A stretch of DNA of 64,000 bases from Nitrosomonadales bacterium (GTDB taxonomy: Bacteria; Pseudomonadota; Gammaproteobacteria; Burkholderiales; Gallionellaceae), in NCBI GenBank assembly GCA_016214695.1, contig JACRNY010000006.1:124001-188000 (forward strand). The letters run 5' to 3'. The notes beneath the pieces were generated by a model that worked only from the letters and a program-made list of their open reading frames with translations, did no database searches and was not told the DNA's origin. Positions 22,707 through 31,196 of this stretch are shown here, piece by piece (position 1 is the first letter of the stretch; the number at the start of each line of letters is the position of its first letter). Both the position numbers and the translations under genes were made by a program.

Positions 22707-23564
22707 TTGAAACTGCAAGGCCAAATCATCGCCGCCTACGGTCGGCACTACCTGGCGGAACTGCCGGGCGGCGAGATCCTCGAATGCGTGCCGCGCGGCA
22801 AGAAAAGTGACACCGCATGCGGGGATGTGGTCGACATCGAGCGCACCAGTGCCGACCAGGCCGTCATCGACAGCATCGCCCCTCGCTCCACACTGCTGTA
22901 TCGCTCCGATGCCTACAAGCAGAAGATCATCGCGGCCAACGTCACCCAGATCATCGTCGTCGTCGCCACCGAGCCCTCGTTCAACGACGAGTTGCTGGCG
23001 CGCTGCCTGATCGCCGCGCATGACCAGAAGCTGGAAACTCTCATCGTATTGAACAAATGCGACCTGCCGCAGATCGCGGCGGCGCGCGCGCAACTCGCAC
23101 CGTACGGCAAGATCGGCTACCGCGTGCTGGAGCTATCAGCCAAGCAGGACGTGGCGCCGCTGCTGCCCTACCTGCAAGGCCACACCAGCGTACTCGTCGG
23201 ACAAAGCGGCATGGGGAAATCCACCCTCATCAACGCCCTCATCCCCGACGCGCTTGCCGCCACACGCGAGATATCGACCGTGCTCGATTCCGGCAAACAC
23301 ACCACCACCCACGCGCGCCTGTACCACCTGAACGCAGACAGCGATCTCATCGACTGCCCCGGCGTGCAACTGTTCGGATTGCACCATCTGGATTTTGCCG
23401 CGATAGAAAGAAGCTTCCCCGAATTCCTGCCCCACTTGGGCAATTGCCGTTTTGCCAATTGCAGCCATTCACACGAGCCGGACTGTGCGATACGCAAGGC
23501 TACGGCAGAGGGGAAGATCGACGAACGAAGGTTGAAGCTGTTTCAGCAGATCGCCGGACACTAA
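22707..23564 (+). CDS. rsgA: Ribosome small subunit-dependent GTPase RsgA
   Basis: Circularly permuted GTPase acting late in 30S maturation. After an OB fold the G motifs appear in permuted order: NKCD (G4), GQSGMGKSTLIN (G1), DCPGVQ (G3); a C-terminal zinc knuckle follows (CRFANCSHSHEPDC). The start is TTG at 22707: a stop codon lies six bases upstream in the same frame and no ATG follows near enough, so the TTG is forced. 285 residues. Its end overlaps the convergent CobD-like gene by 4 bp. Confidence 0.96.
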   Translation: MKLQGQIIAAYGRHYLAELPGGEILECVPRGKKSDTACGDVVDIERTSADQAVIDSIAPRSTLLYRSDAYKQKIIAANVTQIIVVVATEPSFNDELLARCLIAAHDQKLETLIVLNKCDLPQIAAARAQLAPYGKIGYRVLELSAKQDVAPLLPYLQGHTSVLVGQSGMGKSTLINALIPDALAATREISTVLDSGKHTTTHARLYHLNADSDLIDCPGVQLFGLHHLDFAAIERSFPEFLPHLGNCRFANCSHSHEPDCAIRKATAEGKIDERRLKLFQQIAGH

Positions 23565-24496
23565 CCCAGCAGGTTCGCCACCGTCAGCAACAACAGCAGG
23601 ATGAGCTGGAACACCAGTGCTCGCCACACCAGGCCGATCGCGCTCTGCATGTAGTCGGCGTCGGCCTCGTCACCGGTGCCGAGCTCGGGGCGGAACACGG
23701 GTTGGTCGTCCTGCATGATGTTCTGGCCGAGTTTGACGCCGAGCGCCCCGGCACCGCTGGCGAGCAGGATGCCGGCTTCGGGATCGGGCCAGTCCGCGGC
23801 CTGGTTGCGCCAGCAGTACGCCGTGTCTTCGAAGTTTCCGACGATGGCAAAGGTGGCCGCAGTGAAGCGCAGCGGCAGCCATTCCATGACGTGATAGGCC
23901 TGCCGCGCGAACACGCCGAATTGTCCATACTCGGCCTCATCCTTGCTGCCCCAGCGGTTGTACAGGAACAGCGCGAGCCGGTACAGGATGGCGCCGATGG
24001 GTCCCAGACCCAGCATCATGAAGATGACGAACCAGAACACCACGCCGAACACGTTGCGGTGCGAACACAGCAAAGCCTGTTCGATGGTGACGCGCGCGAC
24101 CTCCTCATGGCTCAGTTCGCGGCAGGACTTGCCCAGCCAGCTGCCGAGCTGGTCGCGCGCTTCATCCAGCTTGTTATTGCGCAAGGCCAGATGGATATCG
24201 GTGTAATAGTGGCTGAACTGGCGGAAGCCCATGGTCAGATACAGCACCAGCACGCTGAAGGCCCAGGCGAACACGGGATGCGCTTCCAGCAACAGGCAAT
24301 GCAACGCGACCGCCAGCAGCAACGGCAATGCGATGGCCAGCATCCAGGCGATGCGGCCATGTTTCTGCTGGCCTGCATTGAAGTTGCGCTGGAAGAATTC
24401 CACATAGCCGGACAGCCATGTGAACAGGTATTTGCGCGATGACAGCGGGTGGACTTGTTCCAGCAGCAGCGCGGTGATCAGGGAAAGCAGGCTCAT
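23561..24496 (-). CDS. CobD/CbiB-family membrane protein
   Basis: Resembles adenosylcobinamide-phosphate synthase CobD/CbiB, an integral membrane protein of cobalamin synthesis. The 311 residues contain several hydrophobic helices (for example WMLAIALPLLLAVALHCLL and FWFVIFMMLGLGPIGAILYR) and the LWSD-like region seen as WPDPEAGILLASGAGALGVKLG. No other cobalamin gene is nearby, and betaproteobacteria carry a housekeeping paralogue of this type next to rsgA and orn, so a function outside B12 synthesis is likely. Confidence 0.8.
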   Translation of the reverse strand: MSLLSLITALLLEQVHPLSSRKYLFTWLSGYVEFFQRNFNAGQQKHGRIAWMLAIALPLLLAVALHCLLLEAHPVFAWAFSVLVLYLTMGFRQFSHYYTDIHLALRNNKLDEARDQLGSWLGKSCRELSHEEVARVTIEQALLCSHRNVFGVVFWFVIFMMLGLGPIGAILYRLALFLYNRWGSKDEAEYGQFGVFARQAYHVMEWLPLRFTAATFAIVGNFEDTAYCWRNQAADWPDPEAGILLASGAGALGVKLGQNIMQDDQPVFRPELGTGDEADADYMQSAIGLVWRALVFQLILLLLLTVANLLG

Positions 24497-24565
24497 GGCT
24501 TCAAACGGGCATCAGACTCGAATGGGAGAAAGATACCACAAGCCTTGAGCCTGCCGCACGCGCAA

Positions 24566-25819
24566 CTAGGCGATCATGCCTGCCGCCACCGTGTTGTTGC
24601 TCGCCTCGTCGATCACGATGAAGCTGCCGGTCGCCCGGTCTATCCCGTAGCTGTCGAACACCAGCGGCTGCTGGGTCCTGATCGCCACGCGCGCGATGTC
24701 GTTCATGTTGAGCTTATCCGCACCATGCTGTTCCAGCGTGTTCACGTCGACGCGGTAGTCGAGGCGCGAGAACAGCGCCTTCGCCGTGCGCGTGGTGTGC
24801 TTGACCAGGTACTTGCGGCTGCGGTCCAGCGGCGTTTCCGACAGCCAGCACAGGGTCGCCTCGAATTCCTTCTCCATTTTGGGCGGATGCGCGCTGCTCC
24901 TGACGAACATGTCGCCGCGCGAGATGTCGATCTCGTCTTCCAGCGTCAGCGTGACCGACTGCGGCGCAAAGGCGGTCTGCAGCTTGCCGTCGTAGGTATC
25001 GATCTCCTTGATCCTGGTAGTCCAACCCGAAGGCAGGACGGTGATCTCGTCGCCGACCGACACTTCGCCAGCTTCGATGCGCCCGGCAAAGCCGCGGAAG
25101 TCGTGATATTCCCCGGTCTGCGGGCGGCATACCCACTGCACCGGGAAACGGAAGTCGCTGGTATTCACATCGTGGTCGATCTCGACCTCTTCCAGCAGCT
25201 CCAGCAGGGCCGGGCCTTGGTACCAGTCTAAATTGTCGCCGCGATCCACCACCATGTCGCCGTTCAGCGCTGAAAGCGGGATGCAATGCACATCGTGCAG
25301 CCCGAGTTGCGCAGCGAACACCTTGTACTCGGCCACGATCTCGTCGAAGCGCGCCTGCGAGTAATCCACCATATCCATCTTGTTCACTGCCAGTACCACA
25401 TGCGGCACCCCCAGCAGGCTGGCGAGGTAGCTATGGCGGCGTGTCTGCGTCAGCACGCCCTTGCGCGCATCGATGAGGATGATGGTGAGGTTGGCGGTGG
25501 AAGCAGCCGTCACCATATTGCGCGTGTACTGCTCATGCCCCGGCGTGTCGCCGATGATGAACTTGCGCTTCGGCGTGGCGAAGTAGCGGTAGGCCACGTC
25601 GATGGTGATGCCCTGCTCGCGCTCGGCCTGCAGGCCGTCGGTGAGCAGCGACAGATCGACCGCCGCCATGCCGCGCTTCTCGCTGGTCTTCGAGATGGCC
25701 GAGAACTGGTCCTCGAAGATGGACTTCGAGTCGTGCAGCAGGCGGCCGATAAGGGTGCTCTTGCCGTCATCGACGGAACCGGCGGTGATGAAACGTAATA
25801 GTTGTGTTGTGGTGCTCAT
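24566..25819 (-). CDS. cysN: Sulfate adenylyltransferase subunit 1 (GTPase)
   Basis: GTPase subunit that drives adenosine-5'-phosphosulfate (APS) formation by CysD. G1 [16 protein letters not shown]3 [13 protein letters not shown]4 NKMD; the EF-Tu-like beta-barrel domains follow. 417 residues, so there is no fused APS kinase (CysC), which fits the APS-type reductase next door. Last gene of the operon, 132 bp after cysD; that gap is filled mostly by repeat copy B2. Confidence 0.97.
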   Translation of the reverse strand: MSTTTQLLRFITAGSVDDGKSTLIGRLLHDSKSIFEDQFSAISKTSEKRGMAAVDLSLLTDGLQAEREQGITIDVAYRYFATPKRKFIIGDTPGHEQYTRNMVTAASTANLTIILIDARKGVLTQTRRHSYLASLLGVPHVVLAVNKMDMVDYSQARFDEIVAEYKVFAAQLGLHDVHCIPLSALNGDMVVDRGDNLDWYQGPALLELLEEVEIDHDVNTSDFRFPVQWVCRPQTGEYHDFRGFAGRIEAGEVSVGDEITVLPSGWTTRIKEIDTYDGKLQTAFAPQSVTLTLEDEIDISRGDMFVRSSAHPPKMEKEFEATLCWLSETPLDRSRKYLVKHTTRTAKALFSRLDYRVDVNTLEQHGADKLNMNDIARVAIRTQQPLVFDSYGIDRATGSFIVIDEASNNTVAAGMIA

Positions 25820-25851
25820 GATTGTCCATTTCCCAAGTTCAATTTACCGCT

Positions 25852-25940
25852 CCGTTCGTGCTGTCCCTTCGACAAGCTCAGGACTAAAGGCAACGTCGAA
25901 GCATGAACGTTCACCCTTCGACAAGCTCAGGGCGAACGGC
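25852..25940. repeat. Copy B2 of the CCTTCGAC/GCTCAG dispersed repeat (longest copy)
   Basis: The unit CCGTTCGTGCTG... AGCATGAACG (as in B1) is followed directly by a second half, TTCACCCTTCGACAAGCTCA to GGGCGAACGG, resembling B3 in reverse. It occupies two thirds of the cysD-cysN gap within an operon. Confidence 0.85.
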
Positions 25941-25951
25941 TCTATATATGA

Positions 25952-26878
25952 TCAGAAATACCCTTCCTTCTTCCTCAACTCCATCGACGCATCCGAAGTC
26001 TGGTCGTCCATGCGCGTCGCGCCGCGTTCGGTGATGCGCGTGGTCGCGGTCTCTTCGATGATCTCTTCCACCGTGCGCGCGGCGGATTCCACCGGCGCGG
26101 TGCAGGTCATGTCGCCCACGGTGCGGAAGCGCACGGTGGCGATCTCCACTTTTTCGCCCGGCTTCGGCTGCACCAGATGCGACACCGGGATCACGTTGCC
26201 GCCGCGGCGGATCACCTCGCGTTCATGCGCAAAGTAGATGTTCGGGATGTGCAGCTTTTCGCGGCCTATGTATTCCCAGATATCCATCTCGGTCCAGTTG
26301 CTGATCGGAAACACTCGGATGTTCTCGCCGGCATGCACGCGGGTGTTGTAGGTGTCCCACAACTCCGGGCGCTGGTTCTTGGGGTCCCACTGGCCGAACT
26401 CGTCGCGGAAGGAGAAGATGCGTTCCTTGGCACGCGCCTTTTCCTCGTCGCGGCGCGCCCCGCCCAGGCAGGCATCGAACTCGAACTCGGCGATGGTCTC
26501 CAGCAGCGTAACCGACTGGAACGGATTGCGTGGTTTGCTCTCGTCCTTGATGACGATGCTGCCGCGTTTGATCGAGTCTTCCAGCGAACGCACGATGAGC
26601 CGCTCGCCCAGATCAGCCGCCAACTTGTCGCGGCAGGCGATCACCTCGGGGAAGTTGTGCTCGGTGTCGATGTGCACCAGCGGGAACGGGAACTTCGCCG
26701 GACGGAACGCCTTCTCCGCCAGACGCAGCATGACAATGGAATCCTTGCCGCCGGAGAACAACAGCGCGGGATTTTTGCACTCCGCCGCCACCTCGCGCAT
26801 GATGTGGATGGATTCGCTCTCCAGCGCGTCCAGATGGGTGAAAGTGTGTTTGCGCAGATTGTCCTCGACCAGTTTCAT
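25952..26878 (-). CDS. cysD: Sulfate adenylyltransferase subunit 2
   Basis: Catalytic subunit that adenylates sulfate to APS. The PP-loop motif LLFSGGKDSIVML is near residue 40; VHIDTEHNFPEVI and RRDEEKARAKERIFSFRD are family blocks. The C-terminus (DQTSDASMELRKKEGYF) is complete. 308 residues. It lies 155 bp after cysH, a gap that holds two inverted repeat copies (A4 and A5). Confidence 0.97.
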   Translation of the reverse strand: MKLVEDNLRKHTFTHLDALESESIHIMREVAAECKNPALLFSGGKDSIVMLRLAEKAFRPAKFPFPLVHIDTEHNFPEVIACRDKLAADLGERLIVRSLEDSIKRGSIVIKDESKPRNPFQSVTLLETIAEFEFDACLGGARRDEEKARAKERIFSFRDEFGQWDPKNQRPELWDTYNTRVHAGENIRVFPISNWTEMDIWEYIGREKLHIPNIYFAHEREVIRRGGNVIPVSHLVQPKPGEKVEIATVRFRTVGDMTCTAPVESAARTVEEIIEETATTRITERGATRMDDQTSDASMELRKKEGYF

Positions 26879-26915
26879 TGTTTTCTACTCCATACTATTC
26901 AATGCTTCTCGAACT

Positions 26916-27028
26916 CCCTTCTCCCGCAAGCGGGAGAAGGGCCGGGGATGAGGGACTATGCGATAAAGCCAAAGTGGCGATTACTCAACGCCCCTCACCC
27001 TAACCCTCTCCCGCTTGCGGGAGAGGGA
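26916..27028. repeat. Inverted pair of palindromic repeats A4 and A5
   Basis: A4 (26916-26954) has arms CCCTTCTCCCGC / GCGGGAGAAGGG with loop AA and then GGATGAGGG; A5 (26991-27028) has CCCTCACCC, then CCCTCTCCCGC / GCGGGAGAGGG with loop TT. The two are in opposite orientation, so the whole cysH-cysD gap can fold as a larger palindrome, similar in layout to paired REP elements. Confidence 0.85.
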
Positions 27029-27033
27029 ATCTG

Positions 27034-27792
27034 TTATGCCGTTTCCTTCTGTGCAACCCCTGCCTGTGCCGCGATCCCGATGATGCGTTCGCGGCTCGCC
27101 TGCAACGAGGTCGGGCTGGCATGCAATCCGCACTCCTTGGTCTCGGGGTTCTCCCACCACCAGCGCCCGGCGCGGATGTCTTCGCCCGCCGAGACGGAAC
27201 GCGTGCAAGGCGCGCAACCCAGGCTGGGGTAGAACTGGTCGTGCAGTTTGTTGTAGGGCACGTCGTACTCGCGGATGTAGGCCCACACGTCGTTGTGGCT
27301 CCAGTCCAGCAGCGGGTTGATCTTCTGCAGGCCGTTGTCGTTGTCGAAGGACGAGACTTCCAGCGTGCCGCGCGTCACCGCCTGATCACGGCGCAGTCCG
27401 GTGATCCATGCGTCCTGCCCTTTCAGTGCGCGGCGCAGCGGTTCCACCTTGCGCGCGAAGCAGCAAGCCTTGCGGCTCTCCACGCTGTCGTAGAAGCCGT
27501 TGATGCCGTTCTTCGCCACATACTCTTCGGTCAGCTTGCTGTCGGGGAAATACACCTTGAGCGGGATGGTGTACTGCTCGCTCACTTCCTGGATCAGGTC
27601 GTAGGTTTCTTTGGGCAGGCGGCCGGTGTCCAGGCTGAACAGCTTGATGCCGGGCGCATGCTTGGCGATGAGGTCGGTCAGCACCATGTCTTCCGCGCCC
27701 AGGCTGTTGGCGAACACCACGGACGGATATTCCTTCGCGGCTTGCTGCAATACCGCGACGGTGGCGGCGATCTTGTCTTTCAACGTGCTCAT
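27034..27792 (-). CDS. cysH: Adenylyl-sulfate (APS) reductase
   Basis: Reduces activated sulfate to sulfite. The [4Fe-4S] cysteines of APS-type enzymes are present (CC in SRKACCFARK and CxxC in GCAPCTRSV), as is the nucleophile in ETKECGLH, so APS rather than PAPS is the likely substrate; this agrees with the absence of cysC. SLGAEDMVLTDL is the nucleotide-binding region. 252 residues. Its ATG overlaps the stop of the DUF934 gene (ATGA). Confidence 0.95.
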   Translation of the reverse strand: MSTLKDKIAATVAVLQQAAKEYPSVVFANSLGAEDMVLTDLIAKHAPGIKLFSLDTGRLPKETYDLIQEVSEQYTIPLKVYFPDSKLTEEYVAKNGINGFYDSVESRKACCFARKVEPLRRALKGQDAWITGLRRDQAVTRGTLEVSSFDNDNGLQKINPLLDWSHNDVWAYIREYDVPYNKLHDQFYPSLGCAPCTRSVSAGEDIRAGRWWWENPETKECGLHASPTSLQASRERIIGIAAQAGVAQKETA

Positions 27793-28307
27793 AGTGCTAC
27801 TCCTCTCTCTACTCGATTGAACAATGGCGTATCCACATCGGCGGACGCCTGATATTTCACGGAAAAAACATCAAAACCTGCCAGCACGCTGTGCGGGTCT
27901 TTGTCTGCGCGCACGGCGAAGCTGTCGAACCCGGCGCGCTGCAAATAGAACAACTGGTCCTGCAAAATGTCGCCCGTGGCGCGCAGCTCGCCGCGATAGC
28001 CGTGCTGCTTGCGCAGACGGTAGGCCAGCGTATAGCCGCGTCCGTCGGTGAACTTGCGGAAGTCCACGGCGATCACCGGGAAGCGGTGGATGTCGTCGGG
28101 GATGTCTTCGATGCGCTCGAACCCGGCCAGCCACAGCCCCAGTTCGCGGCGTTGACGCAGGGCCTCCCACTGGCAGTTCCACACCGGCAACGGCACGATG
28201 AGCTTGCCCTGCGGCACGATGATGCTGTCGGCGGCATCGCCTTCATGCAGGCGCAACACTTGCCAGTCGTCGGCCACCACGGTCTTGTTTTTGATGATCG
28301 TCGTCAT
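27789..28307 (-). CDS. DUF934 family protein of the sulfite reduction operon
   Basis: 172 residues, soluble. It belongs by sequence and position to DUF934, which sits between cysI and cysH in many beta- and gammaproteobacteria. The conserved block is FPVIAVDFRKFTDGRGYTLAYRLR. Function is not established; as the operon has no flavoprotein CysJ, a role in supplying electrons to, or assembling, the sulfite reductase is an inference. Overlaps both neighbours by a few bases. Confidence 0.85.
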   Translation of the reverse strand: MTTIIKNKTVVADDWQVLRLHEGDAADSIIVPQGKLIVPLPVWNCQWEALRQRRELGLWLAGFERIEDIPDDIHRFPVIAVDFRKFTDGRGYTLAYRLRKQHGYRGELRATGDILQDQLFYLQRAGFDSFAVRADKDPHSVLAGFDVFSVKYQASADVDTPLFNRVERGVAL

Positions 28308-30052
28308 TAAAACCTCGGCGAAAAATAGGGCAGTTCATACGGCGTGCCGACCTGCAATGCGGCGTATTCGGGCAGCAACAAGGCTTCGTCCTGCGGCACT
28401 TCGTCGGCATACACGTGATCCTTGAACGGTTCGATGCCAAGGCGACGCACGGTGTCGATGAAGCGCTCGCCGTCGAAGCGTTCGCGCACATACACCTGCA
28501 ACAAACGCTCAACCACCTGCGGGATCTGCGCGAAGGAGAACGAGCGACCGATGATCTTGCCGATGGCAGCGGGCGTTCCCTGATTGCCGCCGATGGTGAC
28601 CTGGTACCACTCGCTGCCCGATTTATCCACGCCCAGGATGCCGATGTGGCCGACATGGTGGTGACCGCAGGCGTTCACGCAGCCCGAGATGTTGAAGTCG
28701 AGTTCGCCGATGTCGTGCAGGTAGTCGAGATCATCGAAGCGTTCGGCGACCGCCTTGGCCAGCGAGATGGAACGCGCATTGGCCAGTGTGCAGAAATCGG
28801 CACCGGGGCAGCAGATGATGTCGGTGAGCAGGCCGACGGTGGGCGTGGCCAGTCCGGCGCGCTTCGCCTCCAGCCACAGGTCGTGCAGATCGGCCTGCTT
28901 CACGTCGGCCAGCACCAGGTTCTGCGTGTGCGAGAAGCGCACCTCACCGAAGCTGTAGCGGTCGGCCAGATCGGCGACGATGTCCAGTTGCGCGGCAGCG
29001 ATGTCGCCGGGGGCTTTCCCCGACTGCTTCAGCGACAGCACCACGGCGGCGTAGCCATCCACCTGGTGCGACTTCACGTTGCGCTTCACCCAGTTGGCAA
29101 AGGCCTTGTCACTGCGCTGCTCGACCTCGAATGCCGCATCGGTACGCGGCAGGCTTGCGTAGGCAGGCTTGGCAAAGGCGGCGCTCACGCGATCCAGCTC
29201 GCCCTGGGTCAGGGTGCCGGGACCGTCCTTGTTCAGTTGCCACTCCGCTTCGACCTGACGGCGGAACTCTGCTATGCCGAGGGTCTGCACCAATATCTTG
29301 ATGCGCGCCTTGTACAGGTTGTCGCGACGGCCAAATTCGTTATAGACGCGCACGATGGACTCAAGATAGGTCAGCAGGTGCTGCCAAGGCAGGAACGAAA
29401 CGATCTCCTGTCCGATGACGGGCGTGCGGCCCAGACCGCCGCCGACCAGCACGCGGAAGCCAAGCTCGCCCTGCTCGTTCTTCAGCAGTTGCACGCCGAC
29501 GTCGTTGATCTCGGTCGCGGCGCGGTCTTCTGTCGCCCCGGTGACCGAAACCTTGAACTTGCGCGGCAGGAAGGCGAATTCCGGGTGGAAGGTACTCCAC
29601 TGGCGCAGGATCTCGGCGAACGGGCGCGGATCGGCGATCTCGTCGCGTGCGACACCGGCCAGTTCGTCCGACGTGATGCTGCGGATGCAACTGCCGGAGG
29701 TCTGGTTGGCGTGCATCTCGACCGTGGCGAGTTCGGCCAGTATCTCCGGCGTATCTTCCAGACGCAGGAAATTGAACTGGATGTTCTGGCGTGTGCTGAT
29801 GTGGCCGTAGCCGCGGTCATAGGTGCGCGCGATGTGCGCCAGCTTGCGTACCTGGCCGCTGTTCGCCGTGCCATAGGGGATGGCGATGCGCATCATGTAA
29901 CCGTGTACCTGCATGTAGATGCCGTTGTGCAAACGCAGCACGCGGAAGTCGTCTTCCTTCAGTTCGCCGGAAATGCGGCGGCGCACCTGGTCGCGGAACT
30001 GCGCGACGCGCTCGGCGGTAAGCTGGTGATCGAATCGGTCGTAGCGATACAT
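28307..30052 (-). CDS. cysI: Sulfite reductase hemoprotein (CysI-like)
   Basis: Six-electron reduction of sulfite to sulfide. The siroheme/[4Fe-4S] cysteines are visible in two clusters (CCPGADFCTLA and GCVNACGHHHVGH). The ferredoxin-like half-domains IAIPYGTANSGQVRKLA and GYGHISTRQNIQFNFL also match. 581 residues from the ATG at 30052; a GTG three bases earlier is possible. The ATG overlaps the stop of the upstream 77-residue gene (TGATG). No CysJ in the window, so ferredoxin or another donor is likely. It could in principle reduce nitrite, but the cys context argues for sulfite. Confidence 0.93.
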   Translation of the reverse strand: MYRYDRFDHQLTAERVAQFRDQVRRRISGELKEDDFRVLRLHNGIYMQVHGYMMRIAIPYGTANSGQVRKLAHIARTYDRGYGHISTRQNIQFNFLRLEDTPEILAELATVEMHANQTSGSCIRSITSDELAGVARDEIADPRPFAEILRQWSTFHPEFAFLPRKFKVSVTGATEDRAATEINDVGVQLLKNEQGELGFRVLVGGGLGRTPVIGQEIVSFLPWQHLLTYLESIVRVYNEFGRRDNLYKARIKILVQTLGIAEFRRQVEAEWQLNKDGPGTLTQGELDRVSAAFAKPAYASLPRTDAAFEVEQRSDKAFANWVKRNVKSHQVDGYAAVVLSLKQSGKAPGDIAAAQLDIVADLADRYSFGEVRFSHTQNLVLADVKQADLHDLWLEAKRAGLATPTVGLLTDIICCPGADFCTLANARSISLAKAVAERFDDLDYLHDIGELDFNISGCVNACGHHHVGHIGILGVDKSGSEWYQVTIGGNQGTPAAIGKIIGRSFSFAQIPQVVERLLQVYVRERFDGERFIDTVRRLGIEPFKDHVYADEVPQDEALLLPEYAALQVGTPYELPYFSPRF

Positions 30053-30285
30053 CACTGCACCTCGGCTTCTATAAAGTAGCGGGATACCGGCAGCAGCAGC
30101 GCCGCTTCCAGCGGGAACCTGGCACCGTAGGCAAGGATATGCGCCACGTCCTCCTCCTCGCTGTGACGCAGGGCCGAGCCGATGTAGGCGTGTTCGCCCT
30201 CTTGTCCGACCACCACGCCGATGCGTCCGCCGCAGCCGTTGAACCAGCTCACTTGTTTCGCTTTATTGGGATTGTTCGCACTCAT
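30052..30285 (-). CDS. Small unrecognised protein coupled to cysI
   Basis: I do not recognise this 77-residue protein. It has no signal peptide or clear membrane helix; it opens with a Lys/Asn-rich stretch, then GCGGRIGVVVGQEGEHAYIG and an acidic HSEEEDVAHIL. One Cys only, so no metal cluster of its own. Its stop overlaps the cysI start and it is 27 bp downstream of the TauE/SafE gene, so it is expressed with the sulfite reductase. It may be an accessory subunit; that is inference from position. Confidence 0.75.
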   Translation of the reverse strand: MSANNPNKAKQVSWFNGCGGRIGVVVGQEGEHAYIGSALRHSEEEDVAHILAYGARFPLEAALLLPVSRYFIEAEVQ

Positions 30286-30312
30286 TTCAGTTTCCCTCGT
30301 TTCAAATCGGTT

Positions 30313-31101
30313 TCAATGCAAAACCAGTCGCGTGCCGATGATCAGCAACATCACCGCCAGGATCGGACGCAGTACTTTTTCCGGGACTTTCGCGGAGAGG
30401 TGGCTGCCGAGATAGATGCCCGGCAAAGACCCAAGCAACAGGCTGCCCAGCAACACCAGATCGACCGTGCCCAAGGCCAGATGACCGAGACCGGCAATGG
30501 CGGTGAGCGGCACGGCGTGGGCAATGTCGGTGCCCACCACCTTGACCGCCGTCAAACGCGGATAGAGGAACAGCAGCGCCACCGTGCCCAGCACACCGGC
30601 ACCGATGGAGGAGATGGTCACCAGCACGCCGACGATGGCGCCGGTGATGATGGTCGCGGGCGCCAGATGGCGGTGGTGCAGCTCGTACACCGTGCCGTCT
30701 TCGCGCTGCGCGATCTTTTTGATCCAGTCTTTCAGCAACAGCGCGGTCGCGGTCAGCAGCAGGGCGACGCTCAACACGCCGGTCACCAAGCCCTTCAGGG
30801 TCTTCTCATCCAGTGAGAGGAACTTGAACAGCGCGATGGTCAGCAGTGCGGCGGGCAGGCTGCCGAGGCTCAACAGGCCGACGATTTTCCACTCCACGCT
30901 GCCGTTGCGGCTGTGCACCCAGCCGCCCAGCGACTTGGTGATCGAGGCATACAGCAGATCGGTGCCGACCGCCGTGGCGGGCGAGACGCCGAAGAACAGC
31001 ACCAGCAGCGGGGTCATCAACGACCCGCCGCCGACGCCGGTCACCCCGACGATCAAACCAACCAGAAAACCCGAAACCGTATAGAGCCAATCCATATTCA
31101 C
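30313..31101 (-). CDS. TauE/SafE-family sulfite/anion permease
   Basis: Predicted inner-membrane transporter of 262 residues with about eight helices. Both family repeats can be seen: GFLVGLIVGVTGVGGGSLMTP near the start and GAIVGVLVTISSIGAGVLGTV after the middle. First gene of the cys operon, so sulfite export or sulfate import is likely; the direction cannot be read from sequence. Divergent from cysB across 95 bp. Confidence 0.9.
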   Translation of the reverse strand: MNMDWLYTVSGFLVGLIVGVTGVGGGSLMTPLLVLFFGVSPATAVGTDLLYASITKSLGGWVHSRNGSVEWKIVGLLSLGSLPAALLTIALFKFLSLDEKTLKGLVTGVLSVALLLTATALLLKDWIKKIAQREDGTVYELHHRHLAPATIITGAIVGVLVTISSIGAGVLGTVALLFLYPRLTAVKVVGTDIAHAVPLTAIAGLGHLALGTVDLVLLGSLLLGSLPGIYLGSHLSAKVPEKVLRPILAVMLLIIGTRLVLH

Positions 31102-31196
31102 CTCACTCGAATGAGGCGCATTCTAGGAATCTGGCTTTATTTTAAGAAATACTTTATTGTTACTTCTACATAACTATTGGCTATAAGGAGGGGAAA
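31102..31196. promoter_or_regulatory. Divergent control region between the cys operon and cysB
   Basis: This 95-bp AT-rich stretch holds both start regions. It contains ATAACTATTGGCTATAAGG just before cysB; the last bases (AAGGAGGGG) form the cysB ribosome-binding site. A CysB box is expected here, since LysR-type regulators usually act in the divergent gap, but the motif is too degenerate to place by eye. Confidence 0.6.
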
